From Sporothrix humicola (taxonomy: Eukaryota; Ascomycota; Sordariomycetes; Ophiostomatales; Ophiostomataceae): a stretch of 64,000 nt of DNA. The stretch spans positions 62,001 through 126,000 of the forward strand of contig WNYE01000083.1 of assembly GCA_021396245.1 (NCBI GenBank), read 5' to 3'. Under the pieces are notes generated by a model. The model was not told the DNA's origin, did not search any database, and saw only the letters and a list, made by a program, of their open reading frames with translations. The first letter of the stretch is position 1. Every line of letters begins with the position of its first letter. Position numbers and translations under genes: made by a program. Below, one piece after another: positions 61,454 to 64,000 of this stretch.

Positions 61454-64000
61454 CTACATCTTGTTGTCCGCCTTGAACTTGTCCCAGCTCTCGTTGAGCG
61501 TCGCAAACACCGTGCCCGCAATCATCCGGATCTCCGTCGACGCGTCCTGCGGCAGCTTGTCCGGGTGCGTCTTGCCAATCGCCCGCATGTAGATAATCTT
61601 GACCTTGTTGGGCATCACCAGCTCGTGCAGGCCCACCGGCTTCCACCCGCTGCCTTCCCAGAGCACCTTTTCGAGCGAACCCAGCAGCGCCCGCAGGTTG
61701 TCCTTCTTGCCGTCCCGCCACGCCGCCACACGCGCGTCCACCTGGTCCAGCAGGCCCAGCTTCTCAGAGTCCTCGCGCGCGGCGGCCTCGTTGGCGGCCC
61801 GCAGGCGCTGGACGGCCTCGAAGTCGCGGCCGCTCGCCGAGGTCGGTGTTGCAGTAGTACCTCCCAGGCTTCCCAGAGCACTCGCGGCTGGCCGGGGAGT
61901 GGAAGGTTTCGAGGGGGGTCTCGACACCGCCTTGGGCTTCGGCTTCAGCGCCGTCTGGCACCGCTGCCGGCCCGCAATAGCCGTAGCACCGCCCACGCCG
62001 CTCTCCACACACACCTGCCACACCTGGCCGGCCTCGCCCCACTTCTCCATCTGCTCCAGCGCCTCGGCCTTGCGCGTCATGGCCTTACCATAGAGGTCCC
62101 GGAGGTCGCGGGTGGCACCGGTTCCGTCTTCGAGAGAGACCGACTCGCCTTCGCCCTTGCCGGGACCAATGACGGCTAGTGCCGCATCGGCATCGGCGAC
62201 GGCCAGGCGCGGCTCGCCCGTCTTCAAAGCTGTCAGGGCGCGGTTGCAGTAGAGGACGACCAGGAGCGGATGCGACTGCGGAATGTCTGTCAAAGACGCA
62301 GCGTAGGAGGCGTGTGCCGCTGCATAATCGCCGCGCTTAAAGTGGGCGGCGCCGTCGGCGCGGTGCTTTGCCGACGCCTTGAGGGCAAACGAGTTGACGG
62401 CCGGGACCTGGCGGGCGACCTTGGGCGGACGGGGGCTAGGAGTGGCGCGAGCAGGGCGGCCGGCAGACGATGCGGGGCCTGACGACCGCTGTTGTTGGGG
62501 TGCCGGCCGTTGTGGCAGGGCGGTCGAGTTGGACAGCAGATCGCCTTCCAATGGACCATCGCTTGGCTTGGCCGGCTCGGGAGCAGGAGCCGGTGTAGAC
62601 GCACCGCCCGCCTTGCGTCGCCGCGCAGGACTGACGTACACCTGTGCGCTCTCCTCTTCGATTGCCTGCTTGGTCAGCCGTGCGCGAGGATCGGCAGCAC
62701 TGGCACCCTGCTGCTGCCAGCGCGGGACGGGGCTGTTGCGGCTCGGCACCTGGGCAGGCGACTGTGTCCGCGACGATGGCTGGCTCTCGTTACGGAACCG
62801 CTGTTCTGGCGGAGGAGGCTGCGGGTGGGAGCGCGAGCTCTGCTGTCTGCGTTCTGGTCTTGCGCCGGACTCGAGCATCATGGCCTCGTCTGTCGCCGAG
62901 GCAGCGGCCGCAGCAGCAGCAGCCCGTCGTCTCCGCGAATCACCGCCGTCGTCATGTGGCCCGTCCTGTGCTGCCGACCGCATCCATTTGGGCTGGTTCG
63001 GGTCTCCTCCACCGCCACCCTCCTGCTGGAAATCTTGCACGGCCTTTTGCAGCTGCTTCTGGCCCGTCTTCCACAGCGAGTTGGCCGATTTCAGGAAGCT
63101 GGTGCCCATGGCAGCGGCCGTTTTTGCGAAATCAACATCACCACCACCACTGCCACCAGCCGGTGACCGGTTGTCGCCCCGGCTGGGGAAATCGTCCATA
63201 TTGGCGTCGCGCATCCACGCCGGGCCGCCCTGGCCGCGGTTCCTGCTAGAAGTCCGGCCGGAACCCTCTTCGGCGCTCAATTGACTTGCACCGCTCTGCT
63301 TTCCGCCAGCCTTCTCCTTAGCTTTCCGGTGTGCGTCGTCGAGCAGCCAGTTGACGGCCGCTTGCACGTCGAACCCGCGCCCGCTTTCTGTCAGGCCTCG
63401 CCGCGCGTCTTCCGCGCTGAACCCGTAGTCCATCAACTGTGCAATGGCGCCGTCAAACTTGGGGTTGCCCGTCTTTGTAAAGCCGCCGTCGTTTCCAGCG
63501 CCAGCGTCCGAATCGGAGTCCGAGTCAGAACCCTCGATTGGCTTGCCTGGTTCCGGCTGTCTTTGTCTCCGCTGTTGTCTCTGCTGCTGCTCTTCTTGTT
63601 GGCGCTGAGCCTCTTTTTCTCGGCGCACCTCTTCCACTGGCTTGGCCAGGTCACCGAGGAAATCGTCGTCATCGGCAGCCGTCGTTGTTGGTTGGGCAGA
63701 AGCTGCAGACGGCCGTGCTTGCAGCTGGTTCAGTCCAAACGGATCGTCGTCGTCCAGGGCGTTGGTCGTGGTCGTCTGCGAGGCACCGGCCCCATTGCTC
63801 GGTGTCGGTGGCTTGCCCCAGGCGCTGGGGTTGCTGAGATCGAGGGCGTTGGCAGGCGTCGATTTTCCCGAATTCGTGGGTGGGAAGTGGCTTGCCTGGT
63901 CGACTTTGGTGTCGGCATTGAACGCCGCAAACAGGTCGTCGTCTCCGCTGCTGCCGCCGCCGCCGCCGCCCCCGTTAAGAGGAGATGGTCCCCGCGAGAT
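61454..64000 (-). CDS. swa2: auxilin/Swa2-like protein (UBA, TPR, J domain), 5' end cut by window edge
   Basis: The frame is open from the right edge to the stop, 848 residues visible, with no ATG in the first 121 codons, so the start lies beyond base 64000. The visible lead has clathrin/adaptor-type short motifs (DDDLFAAF, DDDPFGLN, DDDDFLGDL). A UBA domain follows (KFDGAIAQLMDYGFSAEDARR, within about residues 175-225), then a disordered middle, a TPR block (AAHFKRGDYAAAHASYAASL), and a C-terminal J domain (MRAIGKTHPDKLPQD) with the HPD motif. Auxilins recruit Hsc70 to strip clathrin from vesicles, and yeast Swa2 has this same order of domains. The frame shows no introns in the window. Confidence 0.93.
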   Translation of the reverse strand: MSRGPSPLNGGGGGGGSSGDDDLFAAFNADTKVDQASHFPPTNSGKSTPANALDLSNPSAWGKPPTPSNGAGASQTTTTNALDDDDPFGLNQLQARPSAASAQPTTTAADDDDFLGDLAKPVEEVRREKEAQRQQEEQQQRQQRRQRQPEPGKPIEGSDSDSDSDAGAGNDGGFTKTGNPKFDGAIAQLMDYGFSAEDARRGLTESGRGFDVQAAVNWLLDDAHRKAKEKAGGKQSGASQLSAEEGSGRTSSRNRGQGGPAWMRDANMDDFPSRGDNRSPAGGSGGGDVDFAKTAAAMGTSFLKSANSLWKTGQKQLQKAVQDFQQEGGGGGDPNQPKWMRSAAQDGPHDDGGDSRRRRAAAAAAAASATDEAMMLESGARPERRQQSSRSHPQPPPPEQRFRNESQPSSRTQSPAQVPSRNSPVPRWQQQGASAADPRARLTKQAIEEESAQVYVSPARRRKAGGASTPAPAPEPAKPSDGPLEGDLLSNSTALPQRPAPQQQRSSGPASSAGRPARATPSPRPPKVARQVPAVNSFALKASAKHRADGAAHFKRGDYAAAHASYAASLTDIPQSHPLLVVLYCNRALTALKTGEPRLAVADADAALAVIGPGKGEGESVSLEDGTGATRDLRDLYGKAMTRKAEALEQMEKWGEAGQVWQVCVESGVGGATAIAGRQRCQTALKPKPKAVSRPPSKPSTPRPAASALGSLGGTTATPTSASGRDFEAVQRLRAANEAAAREDSEKLGLLDQVDARVAAWRDGKKDNLRALLGSLEKVLWEGSGWKPVGLHELVMPNKVKIIYMRAIGKTHPDKLPQDASTEIRMIAGTVFATLNESWDKFKADNKM

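Noticed and set aside
1..64000. Secondary-metabolite cluster, CRISPR array, virus or transposon
   Set aside because: No synthase, transporter/oxidase set, integrase, transposase, terminal repeats or spaced repeat array was found on reading both strands.

Overview
The window is nuclear DNA of a filamentous ascomycete (Pezizomycotina, probably Sordariomycetes; no finer placement is possible from sequence alone). Evidence: GC-rich coding regions with C/G-ending codons, short introns of 50-80 bases with GTRNGT donors, CTAAY-like branch sites and YAG acceptors, CT-rich or CA-rich leaders before start codons, and fungal-specific families (DUF7025 AAA ATPase, DUF1996 secreted protein, Mso1, Pns1). 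I find 17 supported protein genes, two of them cut by the window edges, plus one likely small-peptide gene and two weak spliced candidates. No rRNA, tRNA, CRISPR array or transposon was recognised.

Layout, left to right. A DUF7025/AAA ATPase gene runs off the left edge. Next come an F-box-like gene with a broken frame, a small Cys/Ala-rich protein, a secreted GH16 glucanase with an extreme low-complexity tail, the PNS1 transporter (three exons) and a PAF-acetylhydrolase-like lipase, all on the minus strand. Positions 18.7-33.9 kb form the housekeeping core: RIB5 (+), MUS81 (-), PCM1/AGM1 (+), HMT1/PRMT1 (-, four exons), ER glucosidase I (+) and GYP7 (+). Then MSO1-like (-) and the mitochondrial tRNA-modification GTPase MSS1 (+, three exons) diverge from each other, followed by a 61-residue peptide gene (-).

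From about 39.2 to 47.1 kb lies the largest gene-poor stretch, with intron-like signals at 43.67-43.78 and 44.42-44.49 kb but no recognisable protein. After it come a GH18-family protein, a 1268-residue single-span membrane protein with a disordered Q-rich body, and a DUF1996 secreted protein, all minus. A second sparse stretch (56.1-60.4 kb) precedes UBC7 (+). An auxilin/Swa2-like J protein (-) runs off the right edge.

The genes are ordinary neighbours, not an operon or a biosynthetic cluster. Shared themes are secretory-pathway and wall functions (glucosidase I, Gyp7, Mso1, auxilin, Ubc7, GH16, GH18, UDP-GlcNAc supply by Pcm1) and basic metabolism or DNA repair (Rib5, Mus81). I found no convincing new multi-gene system. 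The most unusual items are the repeat-bearing small-peptide gene, the Pro-Trp repeat tail of the GH16 protein, and the gene-poor region with intron-like signals.
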